Shown here: one piece after another, positions 29,296 to 38,259 of the stretch
Numbering within the stretch: position 1 is the stretch's first letter
Layout: each line of letters starts with the position of its first letter
Assembly: GCF_003947455.1 (NCBI RefSeq)
Contig: NZ_QHJH01000003.1
Span: 1 to 64,000, forward strand
DNA length: 64,000 bases
From: Streptomyces sp. WAC 04229
GTDB taxonomy: Bacteria > Actinomycetota > Actinomycetes > Streptomycetales > Streptomycetaceae
Direction of reading: 5' to 3'
Translations under genes and position numbers: made by a program
Notes under the pieces: generated by a model
The model's input: only the letters and a program-made list of their open reading frames with translations
Databases searched by the model: none
What the model was told of the DNA's origin: nothing

Positions 29296-30774
29296 ATGGG
29301 ACGGGACGTCCCGGCGGTGGTCTTCACCCGCGAGGACCGCCGCCGGTACCGGATCAAGATGCAGGAGTGCCTGGAGGCCTTCGCGCAGATGCTGCGCGAG
29401 TCCCGGTTCGAGACCGAGCGACCCCAGGTGGGCCTGGAGATCGAGCTGAACCTGGTCGACGGCCGGGGCGAGCCGGCGATGCGCAACAGCGACGCGCTCG
29501 AGGCGATCGCCGACCCCGCCTGGGCCACCGAGCTGGGCCGCTTCAACCTGGAGATCAACATCCCGCCCCGCCGGCTGACGGCGGGCGGTCCCGACGCCTG
29601 GGAGACCGAGATCCGGGCCGCCCTGAACCACGCCGAGGACCGCGCCGCGTCGGTCGGCGCCCACCTGATCATGATCGGCATCCTGCCCACGCTGCGCCAG
29701 TCGGACGTGGGCGAGGCGGCCCTGTCGGAGAACCCGCGCTACCGGCTGCTCAACGACCAGGTGTTCGCCGCCCGGGGCGAGGACCTGCACATCGAGGTGG
29801 ACGGCGTGGACCGCCTGCGAACCTACGCGGACACCATCACGCCCGAGGCCGCGTGCACCAGCACGCAGTTCCACCTCCAGGTGGCGCCCGAGGAGTTCGC
29901 CGACTACTGGAACGCCGCCCAGGCGATCGCCGGGGTCCAGGTCGCCCTCGCGGCGAACTCGCCCTTCCTGCTCGGCAAGGAACTCTGGCACGAGAGCCGT
30001 ATCCCCCTGTTCGAGCAGGCCACCGACACCCGGCCGCAGGAGATCAAGGCACAGGGCGTACGGCCCCGGGTGTGGTTCGGGGAGCGTTGGATCAACAGCG
30101 TCTTCGACCTCTTCGAGGAGAACCTCCGCTACTTCCCTGCCCTGCTGCCGCTCTGCGACGAGCAGAACCCCGCCGACACGCTGGACCGCGGCGACGTCCC
30201 CGACCTGGGCGAGCTGACCCTGCACAACGGCACCATCTACCGCTGGAACCGGCCCGTCTACGCCGTCGCCCACGACAAACCGCACGTCCGGGTGGAGAAC
30301 CGCGTCCTGCCCGCCGGCCCCACGGTGGCCGACACCCTCGCCAACGGGGCCTTCTACTACGGCCTGACCCGTGCCCTGGTGGAGGAGGAACGGCCGGTGT
30401 GGTCGCGGATGTCCTTCTCGGTCGCCGAGGACAACCTGCACACCGCCGCCCGGCAGGGCATCGAGGCCCACCTCTACTGGCCCGGCATGGGCGAGGTCAC
30501 CGTGCCCGAGCTGGTGCTGCGGCGGCTGCTGCCGCTGGCGCACCGGGGACTGGAGCTGTCCGGCATGGACTCGGCCTGGCGGGAGCCGCTGCTCGGCATC
30601 ATCGAGCAGCGCTGCGTCACCGGCCGCAACGGCGCGGTGTGGCAGAAGGAGATGTTCCACCACATCGACGCCACCGCCCGGCCCAGCCGCCACGAGGCGC
30701 TGCGCCGCATGACGCAGCAGTACATGGACTACATGCACCTCAACGCTCCGGTCCACACCTGGCCGGTCGACTGA
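29296..30774 (+). CDS. Glutamate-cysteine ligase family 2 (GCS2) protein
   Basis: ATP-dependent carboxylate-amine ligase of the GCS2 family, 492 aa. Seen are VGLEIELNLVDGRGEPAMRN (metal/ATP-binding Glu residues), FNLEINIPPR, TSTQFHLQVAPEEFADYWN and the C-terminal NRVLPAGPTVADTLAN. Family members make gamma-glutamyl-cysteine or a related gamma-glutamyl amide. Start chosen by the RBS GGGAGG 4 nt before ATG. The next gene, a class II glutamine amidotransferase, follows after 23 bp, so the pair may act together, as EgtA and EgtC do in ergothioneine synthesis; but EgtB, D and E are absent here, so the product is unknown. Confidence 0.85.
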   Translation: MGRDVPAVVFTREDRRRYRIKMQECLEAFAQMLRESRFETERPQVGLEIELNLVDGRGEPAMRNSDALEAIADPAWATELGRFNLEINIPPRRLTAGGPDAWETEIRAALNHAEDRAASVGAHLIMIGILPTLRQSDVGEAALSENPRYRLLNDQVFAARGEDLHIEVDGVDRLRTYADTITPEAACTSTQFHLQVAPEEFADYWNAAQAIAGVQVALAANSPFLLGKELWHESRIPLFEQATDTRPQEIKAQGVRPRVWFGERWINSVFDLFEENLRYFPALLPLCDEQNPADTLDRGDVPDLGELTLHNGTIYRWNRPVYAVAHDKPHVRVENRVLPAGPTVADTLANGAFYYGLTRALVEEERPVWSRMSFSVAEDNLHTAARQGIEAHLYWPGMGEVTVPELVLRRLLPLAHRGLELSGMDSAWREPLLGIIEQRCVTGRNGAVWQKEMFHHIDATARPSRHEALRRMTQQYMDYMHLNAPVHTWPVD

Positions 30775-30797
30775 CGACGCCAGGGAGGCGGCGGACG

Positions 30798-31640
30798 ATG
30801 TGCCGATGGCTCGCCTACTCGGGGACCCCCGTGCTGCTGGAGACGATCCTCTACCAGCCGCAGCACTCGCTGATCGACCAGAGCCTGCACTCCCGGATGG
30901 GGGTGGAGACGACCAACGGGGACGGGTTCGGCGTCGGCTGGTTCGGCCCCGAGATGCGGACCCCCGCGATCGTCACGGAGATCGGGCCCGCCTGGAGCAA
31001 CCGCAACCTGCGGGAGATCGCCGGTCATGTCCGCTCGCCGCTGTTCTTCGCGCACATCCGGGCGTCCACGGGCAGCCCCGTGCAGCAGACCAACTGCCAT
31101 CCGTTCCGCCACGGACGCTGGATGTGGATGCACAACGGCGCGATCGCCGACTTCCACAAGCTGCGCCGGGAACTGGCCCTGGCCGTCGCCCCCCGCCTCT
31201 ACCCCGACATCCAGGGGTCGACGGACTCGGAGATGATGTTCTTCCTGGCCCTCACCTTCGGTCTGGAGGATGATCCCCCGGGGGCCGTGGCGCGGATGGC
31301 GGGGCTGGTGGAGGAGGTCGGTCACGAGCACGGAGTGGAGTTCCCGTTGCAGATGACCGTCGCCGTCACCGACGGACGGCGCCTGTGGGCGTTCCGCTAC
31401 TCCACCCAGGCCGACTCCCGGTCGCTCTACTACAGCTCACGGGTGGAGAGCGTGCGCGCCCTCCATCCCGACCTGCCGTTCCTGCGGGAGGCGTCCGACG
31501 AGACCCGCCTGATCGTCTCGGAGCCCCTGGGCGACCTGCCCGGCGTCTGGAACAAGGTGCCCGAGGGCAGCTACGGCGTGGTGCAGCCCGAGGGCGACGA
31601 CATGCTCCCCTTCGTCCCCCGGCCGGTCCGGCGCCGTTGA
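30798..31640 (+). CDS. Class II glutamine amidotransferase
   Basis: N-terminal-nucleophile amidotransferase of 280 aa. Met1 is followed by the nucleophile Cys2 (MCRWLAYSGTPVLLE), with further family blocks NGDGFGVGWFG, FFAHIRASTGSPVQQTNCHPF and MWMHNGAIADF. It hydrolyses glutamine or a gamma-glutamyl amide. Close to the YafJ/EgtC group: EgtC removes the glutamate from gamma-glutamyl-hercynylcysteine sulfoxide. Same operon as the GCS2 gene. Its stop codon overlaps the -35 box of the next transcript. Confidence 0.88.
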   Translation: MCRWLAYSGTPVLLETILYQPQHSLIDQSLHSRMGVETTNGDGFGVGWFGPEMRTPAIVTEIGPAWSNRNLREIAGHVRSPLFFAHIRASTGSPVQQTNCHPFRHGRWMWMHNGAIADFHKLRRELALAVAPRLYPDIQGSTDSEMMFFLALTFGLEDDPPGAVARMAGLVEEVGHEHGVEFPLQMTVAVTDGRRLWAFRYSTQADSRSLYYSSRVESVRALHPDLPFLREASDETRLIVSEPLGDLPGVWNKVPEGSYGVVQPEGDDMLPFVPRPVRRR

Positions 31641-31665
31641 CAGGGACGAGCGGAGATCACACAAT
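31637..31665 (+). promoter_or_regulatory. Strong promoter ahead of leaderless short ORF and TauD gene
   Basis: TTGACA (31637-31642), exactly 17 bp, CACAAT (31660-31665), then 7 nt to an ATG at 31673. The perfect -35 hexamer is unusual for Streptomyces and overlaps the amidotransferase stop codon. Confidence 0.7.
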
Positions 31666-31672
31666 CGGTGCC

Positions 31673-31753
31673 ATGACCACATACCGGTTCGGCACCACGG
31701 CGGAGTGTCCCCGCGTGCCCGAGCGAACCGGTTGTGAGCGCTCCGGCCGATAA
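31673..31753 (+). CDS. Leaderless 26-aa ORF upstream of TauD/TfdA gene
   Basis: Short ORF beginning MTTYRFGTTAECPRVPER and ending TGCERSGR, with two Cys and five Arg codons. Its ATG is exactly where the strong promoter should start transcription. It lies 190 nt before the dioxygenase gene. No family is recognised. By analogy with the Cys-rich leader at 22621-22704 it may be a regulatory leader for a sulfur-scavenging gene, but its Cys content is modest; it could also be a non-coding start of a long 5' UTR. Confidence 0.4.
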   Translation: MTTYRFGTTAECPRVPERTGCERSGR

Positions 31754-31943
31754 CGGCCGTCCCCCGCACCGCAGGCACGACGCGCGACGCGTCGGGGCCC
31801 GGTCGGTTCTTCTTCCGGCGAAGCATTCTCCGGCGAAACGCTGAAACGCTCCGGAACCCTCACATTTTCCCGGCCGTCGGGCGACGACGTCGTACCGCCA
31901 TGGCCCGGTACCGCCCATACCACCGCACCAGGGGAGGACTCCC
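31754..31943 (+). other. 5' untranslated stretch before TauD gene
   Basis: 190 nt between the short ORF and the dioxygenase. It contains the repeated string CCGGCGAA (twice within about 25 bp near 31813-31837) and an enclosing TTCCGG...CCGGAA pair, so it can fold. No known riboswitch class was recognised. Confidence 0.35.
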
Positions 31944-32882
31944 ATGACCGTCACGGCCGCAGACCCGAGCACCGTCCTGCGCGAAGCGCGCATCCCGGAG
32001 GACGGAATGTACGAGGGCCGGCGCGTCCTGCGCCGGCTGCCCGAGGGATGGCGGGAGCGGCCCTACGAGCACTTCGAGGTCGTTCCGCAGGCGCGCACCA
32101 TCGGCGCCGAGATCCGGGGCGTCGACCTCTCGCGCCCGCTCGGCGCCACCCTGCGCGAGGAGTTGAACCGCGCCCTGCTGGAGTGGAAGGTGCTCTTCTT
32201 CCGCGCCCAGCACCTCACCTCAGGCCAGCAGCGGGACTTCGCGGGACACTGGGGCGAGCTGGAGACCAACCCCCTGCTCAGCGCCGGTGCCAGCGCGGAC
32301 GTCGTCCGGTTCGACAAGGGCGCCGGGGGTGCGCCGACGTACGAGAACGTGTGGCACACCGACGTCACCTTCCGGGAGCGGCCCGCGCTCGGCGCCGTGC
32401 TCCAGCTGCGCGAGGTCCCGCCGTTCGGCGGGGACACGATGTGGGCGGACATGGCGGCGGCCTACGACAACCTGCCGCCGGAGGTGAAGGAGCGCGTCGA
32501 CGGCGCCCGCGCCGTGCACGACTTCATCCCAGGGTTCGCCAGGTTCTACGGGCCCGAGCGGCTGGCCCCGCACCAGGACCTCTTCCCGCCCGTGGAGCAC
32601 CCCGTGGTGCGCACCCACCCCGAGACGGGGCGGCGCATGCTGTTCGTGAACACGTCGTTCACCACCCGCATCACCGGCATGGACCGGGCCGAGAGCGACC
32701 GGCTGCTGCGTCTCCTCTTCCAGCAGGCGCACGTGCCCGAGTACCAGGTGCGCTTCCGCTGGCAGGCCGGCGACGTCGCCTTCTGGGACAACCGGGCCAC
32801 CCAGCACTACGCGGTGGGCGACTACGGCTCCGAGCGCCGGGTCGCCGAACGCGTCGCCATCGCGGGTGACCGGCCCTTCTGA
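31944..32882 (+). CDS. TauD/TfdA family Fe(II)/2-oxoglutarate dioxygenase
   Basis: Dioxygenase of 312 aa. The metal triad is visible: His138 and Asp140 in NVWHTDVTF and His288 in NRATQHYAVGDYG, with the 2-oxoglutarate-binding Arg ~11 residues later. GAEIRGVDLSRPL near the start is typical of taurine and alkyl-sulfate dioxygenases. Such enzymes release sulfite or sulfate from sulfonates or sulfate esters for sulfur supply; other substrates (2,4-D-like) cannot be excluded. RBS GGGGAGG precedes the ATG. Preceded by a leaderless short ORF. Confidence 0.88.
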   Translation: MTVTAADPSTVLREARIPEDGMYEGRRVLRRLPEGWRERPYEHFEVVPQARTIGAEIRGVDLSRPLGATLREELNRALLEWKVLFFRAQHLTSGQQRDFAGHWGELETNPLLSAGASADVVRFDKGAGGAPTYENVWHTDVTFRERPALGAVLQLREVPPFGGDTMWADMAAAYDNLPPEVKERVDGARAVHDFIPGFARFYGPERLAPHQDLFPPVEHPVVRTHPETGRRMLFVNTSFTTRITGMDRAESDRLLRLLFQQAHVPEYQVRFRWQAGDVAFWDNRATQHYAVGDYGSERRVAERVAIAGDRPF

Positions 32883-32893
32883 CAGGAGGGGAA

Positions 32894-32926
32894 GGGGGTC
32901 GGAGGCGGTGTCCGCTCCCGACCCCC
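32894..32926. terminator. Hairpin terminator between convergent genes
   Basis: GGGGGTCGG (32894-32902) and CCGACCCCC (32918-32926), a 9-bp perfect stem between the dioxygenase and GH2 gene ends. Confidence 0.7.
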
Positions 32927-32937
32927 TCCGGGTCGCG

Positions 32938-34761
32938 CTACGCCTGGTCCTGCTCCTCGATCGCGGCCGGGCGGAGCTGCGCGGCCCGCACGCGGGCGAC
33001 GTCGAGCTTCTCCCCGCGGTCGAACCGGTAGATGCCGTTCTGCTCCTGGAAGACGTCGGTCAACTGCGTGTAGCAGTAGCCGAACATGTCCCGGTCCTCC
33101 AGCAGCACCCCGGTGAGTCCGCTGAACCGCTCGTGGAACTCGTCCTCGTTGCGGACGCGCTCCCCGTAGCCCCAGGAGACCGTGCGGTCCTCGCCGGAGA
33201 GGTCGGCGGCGGCCTCGGGGTCCCACCAGATGCCGCCGAACTCGCTGACGAAGTACGGCTGTCCCCGGTAGGGCTGGGAGTAGGGCGCGCCGTTCTCGTA
33301 GGCGTTGACGAAGGGCGCGTCCTTGGCGAGGCCGGACATCAGCTCCCGGAAGGCGGCCGGGTCCTGCTCGTAGTTGTGGGAGTCGTAGACGTCGGTCTCG
33401 GCGACCCGGTGGGCGTACCCGGACGCGTCCACGACCGGCCGGGTGGTGTCCATGGCCTTGGTCGCCAGGAACATCGCCCGGGTCACGTCGTCGAGCTGGG
33501 TCATCCGGTCGTGCAGCTTCTGGTAGGTCTCGTTGAGCGGGCACCAGCCGATGATCGAGGGGTGCGAGTAGTCGCGCTCCAGCGCCTCCAGCCACTGGGC
33601 GACGTAGGAGGCGTCGGGCTTCTGATTGTCGCCCGAGGAACCGCCCGTCTCGCAGCCCCAGTCGCCGAACTCGCCCCAGACCAGGTAGCCGAGGCGGTCG
33701 GCGTGGTAGAGGAAGCGCTCCTCGAACACCTTCTGGTGCAGCCGGGCTCCGTTGAACCCGGCCGCCAGGCCCAGCTCGATGTCCTTGACCAGTGCCTCGT
33801 CGGTCGGGGCGGTCATCAGCCCGTCCGGGTACCAGCCCTGGTCGAGGACGAGACGCTGGAAGAGCGGACGCCCGTTGATGAGGACGGCCTTGCCGCGCAG
33901 ACCGACGGCACGCAGACCGGCGTAGCTCTCGGCGCTGTCGACCACCTCGCCCGCCGCGTCGAGGAGTTCGAGTCGCAGGTCGTACAGGTGCGGGTCCCCG
34001 GGGCCCCACTCGCGGCGCCGGTCGTCCGGCACCGGCAGGTGCAGGCGCGGGGCGAGGTCCAGGTCGGCGCGCGCCTCGGCGCGGCTCACCTCGCCGGCGG
34101 CGTCGCTGAGCACGGCGCGCACCTTGTGGCCGGGCCGGTTGCCGGACAGGGGCAGTTCGAGGTGGAACGCGGAGCCGGCCAGGTCGGGGGTGATCCGGGG
34201 GCGGCGCAGGTGGACGTCGGGGACGGGCTCCAGCCAGACGGTCTGCCAGATACCGGTCACCCGGGTGTAGTTGCAGTCGTGGTTGGCGTACTTGACGGCC
34301 TGCTTGCCCCGGGCCTGCGGACCGGACTTGGGGTCGCGGGCCCGGACGGTGATCACGACCTCCTCGCCCGCCCCGGCGATGTCGCCGAGGTCGGCGGTGA
34401 AGGGGGTGAAGCCGCCGCGGTGCCGGACGACCTCCTTGCCGTCGGCCCACACGGTGGTGTCGTGGTCGACGGCGCCGAAGTGCAGCAGCACCCGGCGTCC
34501 CGCCCAGGCCGCGGGGAGGGCGAGGGCCTTCCGGTACCAGACGGCCTCCAGGAAGTCGGTGTCGCCGATGCCGGACAGCTCGGACTCGGGCGGGAAGGGG
34601 ACGAGGATCTCGTCGCGCAGCTCGCGGTCGAGGAGCCCGCGGTCGAGGCCGCTGTCCCCCCGGTCGGTCTCGAACTGCCAGGCGCCGTTCAGGTTGAGCC
34701 AGTCGCGGCGCACGAACTGCGGTCGCGGGTACTCCGGGCGCGGTACGGAGTGAGTGGACAC
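32938..34761 (-). CDS. Glycoside hydrolase family 2 enzyme (beta-galactosidase/glucuronidase-like)
   Basis: Cytoplasmic GH2 hydrolase of 607 aa with no signal peptide. Order: sugar-binding jelly-roll (about 1-185; WLNLNGAWQFETD ... WYRKALALP), immunoglobulin-like middle (about 185-285) and TIM barrel (about 285-590). In the barrel, GWCPLNETYQ carries the acid/base Glu and YFVSEFGGIWWD the nucleophile Glu. It is last in an operon after a binding protein and two ABC permeases, so it would hydrolyse an imported oligosaccharide. The linked GH43 suggests an arabinose-, xylose- or galactose-containing glycan. Confidence 0.88.
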   Translation of the reverse strand: MSTHSVPRPEYPRPQFVRRDWLNLNGAWQFETDRGDSGLDRGLLDRELRDEILVPFPPESELSGIGDTDFLEAVWYRKALALPAAWAGRRVLLHFGAVDHDTTVWADGKEVVRHRGGFTPFTADLGDIAGAGEEVVITVRARDPKSGPQARGKQAVKYANHDCNYTRVTGIWQTVWLEPVPDVHLRRPRITPDLAGSAFHLELPLSGNRPGHKVRAVLSDAAGEVSRAEARADLDLAPRLHLPVPDDRRREWGPGDPHLYDLRLELLDAAGEVVDSAESYAGLRAVGLRGKAVLINGRPLFQRLVLDQGWYPDGLMTAPTDEALVKDIELGLAAGFNGARLHQKVFEERFLYHADRLGYLVWGEFGDWGCETGGSSGDNQKPDASYVAQWLEALERDYSHPSIIGWCPLNETYQKLHDRMTQLDDVTRAMFLATKAMDTTRPVVDASGYAHRVAETDVYDSHNYEQDPAAFRELMSGLAKDAPFVNAYENGAPYSQPYRGQPYFVSEFGGIWWDPEAAADLSGEDRTVSWGYGERVRNEDEFHERFSGLTGVLLEDRDMFGYCYTQLTDVFQEQNGIYRFDRGEKLDVARVRAAQLRPAAIEEQDQA

Positions 34762-34840
34762 ACATGCTCCAGTCGATCGGTGGGGCGGCGCTCGGACGCC
34801 GGACCCGGGTGTACAGCTGTGAGGGGATGAGAAAGGAGGG

Positions 34841-35740
34841 TCAGGAACCGCCGAGGCCGGTGGTGGCCACGGAGTTGACGATGCGGCGCTGGAAGAGGAG
34901 GAAGACGACGATGAGCGGCAGCGCCGCGAGCAGGGCGGACGCCATCGACTGCGCGTACTGGATGCCGTAGGCGTCCTTCACGGTGGCCAGTCCCACCGGG
35001 AGGGTCATCAGGTCGGGGTCGTTGGTGACGATGAACGGCCACATGAAGTTGTTCCAGGCCCCGATGAAGACGAAGATCGCGACCGCCGCCACGATCGGCC
35101 GCGACAGCGGCAGCACGATCGACCGGAAGACCCGGAACTCGGAGGCGCCGTCGATCCGGGCCGCCTCCTCCAGCTCCTTGGGGATGCCGTCGAAGAACCG
35201 CTTGAGGATGAACACCATCATCGGCGCGACGACCTGGGGCAGGATGACCGCCGCGTAGGTGTCGACCATATTGAAGAGCAGCATCTGGTCGAACAGCGGC
35301 ACGACGAGCAGTTGCGGCGGGATCATGATGGCGGCGACGGTGACGGCGAGCAGCGCGCGCCGGCCGCGGAACGTGCCGCGCGAGAAGCCGTACGCCGCCA
35401 GCGTGGAGACCACCACGGTGAGCAGGGTGACCAGTCCGGCGATCAGGAAGCTGTTGAAGGCCCAGACGGAGACGTTCCCGCGTTCCAGGATCTCCCGGTA
35501 GGCGTCCAGGGTGAAGGCGCCCTTGAACGGGGACAGCCCGGTGGTGGCGACGTCCTTCTCGCTCTGCACGGAGGTGGCGATCGCCCACAGGAAGGGCACC
35601 AGCCAGACGACCGAGAGGACGACGAGCGCCGTGCCGGCCAGGACCCGGGGCAGCCGGCCGTGGCCGAGGAGCAGGGGGGAGCCGGACGCTTCACGGGGTG
35701 GACGCCGCCGTGCGCGGACGGGGGTGGCGGTTGCGGACAC
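34841..35740 (-). CDS. Carbohydrate ABC transporter permease (MalG type)
   Basis: Inner-membrane permease, 299 aa, six predicted helices, with the EAA loop ELEEAARIDGASEFRVFRSIVLPLSRP that contacts the ATPase. GTG start at 35740 is supported by GGAGG 8 nt upstream; it begins 2 bp after the stop of the first permease. The ATPase subunit is not encoded here, which is usual in Streptomyces where the shared MsiK ATPase serves many sugar importers. Confidence 0.92.
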   Translation of the reverse strand: MSATATPVRARRRPPREASGSPLLLGHGRLPRVLAGTALVVLSVVWLVPFLWAIATSVQSEKDVATTGLSPFKGAFTLDAYREILERGNVSVWAFNSFLIAGLVTLLTVVVSTLAAYGFSRGTFRGRRALLAVTVAAIMIPPQLLVVPLFDQMLLFNMVDTYAAVILPQVVAPMMVFILKRFFDGIPKELEEAARIDGASEFRVFRSIVLPLSRPIVAAVAIFVFIGAWNNFMWPFIVTNDPDLMTLPVGLATVKDAYGIQYAQSMASALLAALPLIVVFLLFQRRIVNSVATTGLGGS

Positions 35741-35742
35741 GG

Positions 35743-36684
35743 TCAGTCCTCCCGGCGGAAGAGACGGAACTGCACGAGCGAGACGACGATGATCAGGGCG
35801 AAGAAGAGGTACGAGACGGCGGAGGCGTAGCCGAGGCGGTAGCCGGTGAAGCCGACGTCGTAGACGTACTCCAGGACGGGGCGGGTGGAACCGTTGGGGC
35901 CGCCCTTGGTGAGGATGTAGATCTGGTCGAACACCTTGAGGGAGGCCAGGATCTGGAGCATGGCCACCAGCCCGGTGGTCCTGCGCAGCTGCGGCAGGGT
36001 GACGGACCACAGCCGCCGCCACGCACCTGCCCCGTCGAGTACCGCCGCCTCGTCGAAGGTCGTGGGCAGAGACTGGAGCGCGGCGAGGTAGAGCAGGAAG
36101 TTGAAGCCGACCGTCCACCAGACGGTGAGGCCGGCGATGGACCACATGGCGACGGACTCGTCGGACAGCCAGCCGACGGGGGCCATGCCGAAGCTGTCGA
36201 GGAGCTGGTTGCCCAGGCCCAGCTCCGGCTGGTAGAGCCAGGTCCAGATGAGGGTCACCACGGTGACCGGCAGCAGGTAGGGGGCGAAGAACGCCAGCCG
36301 CCACGCCCACTGTCCGGCGAGCCCGCTGTGCACGAGCAGCGCCATGGCCAGGGCGACCAGCACGAGCGGGACGCTGGAGATGGCGGTGAAGAAGACGGTG
36401 TTGCCGAGGCTGCTCCAGACGTCCGGATCGCCGAAGGCCTCGGTGTAGTTGTCGAAGCCGACGAAGCCGGTGTCGCGCAGGGCGAGCGAGCTGTCGGTGA
36501 AGCTCATCCAGAGCCCCTGCACGATCGGCCAGACCATGAAGAGGCCGAAGACGAGCAGGAAGGGCAGAACGAAGACGAATCCGTTGCCGGGGCGTATCCG
36601 GCGCAGGACGGCACGGCGGCCGTCCGCGGGGCCGGTGGCGGGGTCGGTCCGCTCCTCGGCGCCGAGCGGTGCGGTGGTGGTCAC
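35743..36684 (-). CDS. Carbohydrate ABC transporter permease (MalF type)
   Basis: Permease of 313 aa with six helices and the EAA loop FDEAAVLDGAGAWRRLWSVTLPQLRR. The GTG at 36684 has AAGGAG 8 nt upstream, which decides against the GTG three codons earlier (that one lies inside the RBS). Second gene of the binding protein-permease-permease-GH2 operon. Confidence 0.92.
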   Translation of the reverse strand: MTTTAPLGAEERTDPATGPADGRRAVLRRIRPGNGFVFVLPFLLVFGLFMVWPIVQGLWMSFTDSSLALRDTGFVGFDNYTEAFGDPDVWSSLGNTVFFTAISSVPLVLVALAMALLVHSGLAGQWAWRLAFFAPYLLPVTVVTLIWTWLYQPELGLGNQLLDSFGMAPVGWLSDESVAMWSIAGLTVWWTVGFNFLLYLAALQSLPTTFDEAAVLDGAGAWRRLWSVTLPQLRRTTGLVAMLQILASLKVFDQIYILTKGGPNGSTRPVLEYVYDVGFTGYRLGYASAVSYLFFALIIVVSLVQFRLFRRED

Positions 36685-36706
36685 GTCGGTCACTCCTTCT
36701 GCTGGG

Positions 36707-38071
36707 TCAGGCCACCGGGTTGGGCTGCTGCAGCAGCGCGTCCGCCTCGCGGACCATCTGCCGCACCGCCTTCTCGGGGGAGGTGTTGCCCAGCAGCGCC
36801 GACTGGAGCGGCTGGCACATCCGGTTCTGGAAGTTCGAACCGGCTCCGACGAACCAGTTGGGCGGGTCGAGCACCGCCACCTCCGCGGCGTCGGCGTAGG
36901 ACGACTGCGGTTCGAGCGCCGCGTACTCGGGCTCCGCGAGGACGGGCTGGTACGCGGGGATGTGACCGGCGCCCGCCCAGGTGAGGCTCTGCTTGAGGAT
37001 CTCCGCGATGTACCGGTGGGCCTCGCGGCGCCGGGCCGGGTCGGGGTTCTCCTGGTGCGGGAGGACGAAGCTGTGGCTGTCGGTGTAGACGGCCGGCTTG
37101 TCGAAGACCTGCGGGAAGGGCGCGGCACCCAGGTCGATGCCGGACTCCTTCAGCGTCGGCAGCTCCCACTCGCCGAGCATGGCCATGCCGCCGCGGCCAC
37201 CGGTGAAGGCGGCCAGCGCGCCGTTGTAGTCCAGGTTGTTGGGGTTGGTCTTCCCGTCGAAGAGCCGCGTCATGAGGGTCACGACGCGGACGGCGGCGTC
37301 GACGTCGATCCGAGCGGGCCCGCCGTCCGGCAGATCGAACTCGGCTCCGGTCTGCGCGTACAGGCCGGCGAACAGGCGCCAGTTCTGCGCGGTGTCGGTG
37401 ACGTGGCCGAAGAGGATGCCGGACTGCCCGGTGGCCTCGGCGAGGGCCCTGCCCGCCTCCAGCAGTGCCTCGGGCGAGCCCATGGGGGCCAGGGCGCCGG
37501 AGGGGTCCAGGAGCCCGGCCTTCTCCGCGGCCTTCCTGTCGTAGAAGACGATGAAGGGGTGGACGTCCAGCGGGATCGCGTAGACGGTGCCCTCGTGCCG
37601 CGTCCGCGACCACACCGCCGGTGTGAAGTCCCTCTCGGTGACGCCGAACTCGGCGAGCAGGTCCAGGTCGACGGGGTCGACCAGGCCGCCGGGCGCGTAA
37701 CCGGCCAGCCGGGACAGGTGCATGGCGGCCACGTCGGAGGCCCGGCCGCCGGCGGCGGACATGGCCAGCTTGGTGTAGTACGACGGGCCCCAGTCCAGGA
37801 TGGTGCGGTCCACGTCGAAGCCGTCGTCGCCCTTGGACACGGCGTCGATCATCTCGTCCATGAGCATGCCGTCGCCGCCCTGGAACAGGTCCCAGACGCT
37901 CAGCGCGGACGCCCCGGAGGCCGAGGCCGGTGAGGCGCAGCCGGACAGCGGCCCGGCGGCGAGCAGGGCGCCCGTACCGGCCATGGCGTGGCGCAACAGC
38001 CGTCGGCGGCTGAGGCGGCGTAGCGGGTCGGACACGGCCGGCACCCCCTGGAGGGGCGAACGAGAACTCAT
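36707..38071 (-). CDS. Sugar ABC transporter substrate-binding lipoprotein
   Basis: Extracellular solute-binding protein, family 1 type, 454 aa. The N-terminus is a twin-arginine lipoprotein signal: SRRRLL (from Ser21) then the lipobox LSGC with Cys45. The mature protein has the usual two-lobe pattern (TRHEGTVYAIPLDVHPFIVFYDRKAAEKAGL). It would capture an oligosaccharide outside the cell. First gene of the operon; its promoter carries a TACATCGATGTA operator. Confidence 0.92.
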   Translation of the reverse strand: MSSRSPLQGVPAVSDPLRRLSRRRLLRHAMAGTGALLAAGPLSGCASPASASGASALSVWDLFQGGDGMLMDEMIDAVSKGDDGFDVDRTILDWGPSYYTKLAMSAAGGRASDVAAMHLSRLAGYAPGGLVDPVDLDLLAEFGVTERDFTPAVWSRTRHEGTVYAIPLDVHPFIVFYDRKAAEKAGLLDPSGALAPMGSPEALLEAGRALAEATGQSGILFGHVTDTAQNWRLFAGLYAQTGAEFDLPDGGPARIDVDAAVRVVTLMTRLFDGKTNPNNLDYNGALAAFTGGRGGMAMLGEWELPTLKESGIDLGAAPFPQVFDKPAVYTDSHSFVLPHQENPDPARRREAHRYIAEILKQSLTWAGAGHIPAYQPVLAEPEYAALEPQSSYADAAEVAVLDPPNWFVGAGSNFQNRMCQPLQSALLGNTSPEKAVRQMVREADALLQQPNPVA

Positions 38072-38110
38072 CGCGGACCTTTCGACGGCCGGAGCTCATG
38101 CGGTGGCTAG

Positions 38111-38139
38111 TTTTTACATCGATGTACATTGGCTGTAAA
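38111..38139 (-). promoter_or_regulatory. LacI operator in promoter of sugar-importer operon
   Basis: On the minus strand TTTACA (38139-38134), 17 bp, TAAAAA (38116-38111) is a promoter for the binding-protein gene. The palindrome TACATCGATGTA (38115-38126) lies in its spacer and -10 box, so a bound LacI protein would block polymerase. The same operator is in front of the GH43 gene at 40844-40857. Confidence 0.7.
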
Positions 38140-38259
38140 GAGCTGGGGCGCAGAGCGGCGACCGTGACCGTGGGATCGGCGTCCCGGTGGCCCGCACGGA
38201 AACCGTCCGGGCCGCCGGGACATAGACTCGTGCACCGCACGGGAGGCAGGGAGGTCTCG

